Shown here in pieces: positions 7,005-8,319 of a DNA stretch of 8,319 nt. The position numbers and the translations under genes are program-made. Under the pieces are notes generated by a model. The model ran no database searches, was not told the DNA's origin, and saw nothing but the letters and a program-made list of their open reading frames with translations. The DNA comes from an uncultured bacterium (lineage in GTDB: Bacteria; Cyanobacteriota; Vampirovibrionia; Gastranaerophilales; Gastranaerophilaceae): the NCBI GenBank assembly GCA_900553845.1, contig USEW01000084.1:1-8319 (forward strand). Direction: 5' to 3'. The stretch's first letter is position 1. Each line of letters begins with the position of its first letter.

Positions 7005-7460
7005 TTATACTAATAAAATAAAGTTAATATAGGCAATAATAATCCCTGTAATCGCTCCAAAGAATACCTCTAAAGGAGTATGTCCTAAAAGTTCTTTAAG
7101 TTTATCACCTGCATCAATTGGATTATGCTGATATATATCATCCATAATACGATTTAAACACTGTGCCATTTTACCTGCAGAACGTCTCAAACCTGCAGCA
7201 TCATACATAACAACAAGCGCATATGTTGCAGCTATTGCAAATTCAACTGAATTTATACCGCAAACAATTGCAACTGCCGTTGTTAAACCCACAACACCTG
7301 CACTATGACTTGAAGGCATGCCACCTGTAGTTACAAGCATTCTCCAGTCTATTCTTCGATTAATTATAATATACCCAAAAAACTTCAACAATTGAGCAAT
7401 AATAGCTGCTTCAATTCCAGTAAACAACATATATAATCCTGAATTTGCACAATTTACCAT
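7005..7460 (-). CDS. Divergent PAP2 family membrane protein (DUF212, YuiD-like)
   Basis: 151 residues, the usual length of the family. Diagnostic motifs are GGMPSSHSAGVVGL (46-59), YDAAGLRRSAGK (86-97) and the C-terminal LKELLGHTPLEVFFGAITGI (121-140). The SSHS and R-x-x-GK elements recall the phosphate-binding residues of PAP2 phosphatases. Probable membrane helices lie at about 8-33, 52-68, 72-88 and 130-150. The biochemical role of the family is not settled to my knowledge. Its place directly after a prenyl diphosphate synthase suggests action on a prenyl phosphate or pyrophosphate, which is inference. The start is 2 nt after the upstream stop, with GAGGG (7471-7475) 10 nt before ATG inside the end of the upstream gene, so the genes are likely coupled. 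Confidence 0.9.
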   Translation of the reverse strand: MVNCANSGLYMLFTGIEAAIIAQLLKFFGYIIINRRIDWRMLVTTGGMPSSHSAGVVGLTTAVAIVCGINSVEFAIAATYALVVMYDAAGLRRSAGKMAQCLNRIMDDIYQHNPIDAGDKLKELLGHTPLEVFFGAITGIIIAYINFILLV

Positions 7461-7462
7461 TA

Positions 7463-8319
7463 CTAATTAGCCCTCATTTTTATACTATCAACCAATTCCA
7501 TAAATATTTTAGATTTAAACCTATTACTTTCTAATATATCACAACAACGCTCACAATAATAGTTTAATTTAATTTTTGATTCATCGATACCAAAAAATTT
7601 AACAAATGTAGCTTTTGATGCTTTTTCGTCTTTTTTTGGTGTCTTTCCCAATACCTCAAAACTTTTAGTTTCATCAATTATATCATCTGAAATTTGAAAT
7701 GCCATACCAAAATACTGTGCAAATTTTGTAAGTTCATTTAGTAAATTATCTTCAACAAGCCCCAATATTCCACCAATACGAATAGCACATTCAAATAATG
7801 CACTTGTTTTTTTTGTATGAATATAACTTAAAGTTTCATATGATATATCTTTACCTTCACTATCTAAATCCATAATCTGACCTGCAATAATACCATATAC
7901 ACCGGCTGCATTAAAAAATTCGTTTAAAATTTTTAATTTTATAGTCTCATTAACATTTAAATAATTTAGCATAATTTGAGGTGCAAAAGACAATAAGGCA
8001 TCTCCTGCCAATACAGCAGTTGATTCACCAAATACCTTGTGGTTTGTCAATTTACCTCGACGATAATCATCGTTATCCATACAAGGCAAATCGTCATGAA
8101 TTAAACTTTGGCAATGAAGCATTTCAATAGCACATGCTGCTGGTAAGCCTCTAATATAATCACCTGTTATCATTTTTAATGTTTCAAGTAACATAACAGG
8201 TCTTAAACGTTTTCCTCCATTTAAAACAGAGTATCTAATTGATTCATATATTTTTTCAGGATATTTTAATTCTAAATATTCATCAAGTTTTTTTTCAATT
8301 ATTTTTTTATAATCTTCAA
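7463..8319 (-). CDS. Prenyl diphosphate synthase (farnesyl/geranylgeranyl type), 5' end truncated
   Basis: Catalyses head-to-tail condensation of isopentenyl diphosphate with allylic diphosphates, giving FPP or GGPP for quinones, lipid carriers and related products. The frame stays open to the window edge: 41 residues precede the Met at 8194, including the essential GGKRLRP substrate motif (8199-8219), so the Met at 8194 is internal and the true start lies beyond 8319. About 284 residues are visible, and probably only around ten are missing. Counting from the visible start, the first Asp-rich motif is HDDLPCMDND (74-83; DDxxxxD, the bacterial type with two extra residues) and the second is SDDIIDE (210-216). 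The segments GESTAVLAGDALLSF and AGQIMDLDSEG are also typical. Chain length (C15 or C20) cannot be set from motifs alone, so no symbol is given; ispA or crtE would be the candidates. It is the first visible gene of the operon with the PAP2-like and kinase genes. Confidence 0.95.
   Translation of the reverse strand, partial: EDYKKIIEKKLDEYLELKYPEKIYESIRYSVLNGGKRLRPVMLLETLKMITGDYIRGLPAACAIEMLHCQSLIHDDLPCMDNDDYRRGKLTNHKVFGESTAVLAGDALLSFAPQIMLNYLNVNETIKLKILNEFFNAAGVYGIIAGQIMDLDSEGKDISYETLSYIHTKKTSALFECAIRIGGILGLVEDNLLNELTKFAQYFGMAFQISDDIIDETKSFEVLGKTPKKDEKASKATFVKFFGIDESKIKLNYYCERCCDILESNRFKSKIFMELVDSIKMRAN

Noticed and set aside
7463..8194. Prenyl synthase starting at the Met at 8194
   Set aside because: The frame continues upstream to the window edge and contains the essential GGKRLRP motif, so this Met is internal.

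Overview
This is an AT-rich bacterial window, and its gene content best fits a non-photosynthetic relative of the cyanobacteria (Melainabacteria/Vampirovibrionia, perhaps gut Gastranaerophilales). The pointers are an exported protein with SLH (S-layer homology) domains, a prenyl diphosphate synthase followed directly by a divergent PAP2-family gene (an order I recall from cyanobacteria), and low GC. This placement is inference; no rRNA or marker gene is present to prove it.

Layout, left to right. Positions 1-760 hold no intact gene. From about 126 to 760 the plus strand carries the remains of a broken gene: a hydrophobic segment followed by a lysine- and glutamate-rich helical segment, now split by stop codons and frame changes. 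On the minus strand, 831-3146 encodes a 771-residue secreted protein with a signal peptide, a very cysteine-rich region built on C-D/E/N-P-C units, three SLH domains and an unassigned C-terminal region. A strong hairpin terminator lies just after it. A divergent intergenic region (3147-3411) contains a 28-bp perfect AT palindrome and a good promoter reading right. Next come a 498-residue protein I do not recognise (3412-4908, plus), its terminator, and an 81-residue small protein (5071-5316, plus).

The right part (5326-8319, minus) is a tightly packed operon read right to left: a prenyl diphosphate synthase of the IspA/CrtE type (5' end cut by the window edge), a divergent PAP2-family membrane protein, and a soluble PAS/GAF-like histidine kinase. 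Genes are separated by only 2 nt, so they are probably co-transcribed and translationally coupled. The kinase has no response regulator in view.

The most unusual items are the cysteine-rich SLH protein, the joining of a cytosolic sensor kinase to isoprenoid genes, the unrecognised 498-residue protein, and the decayed gene at the left. I found no CRISPR array, transposase, tRNA or rRNA.
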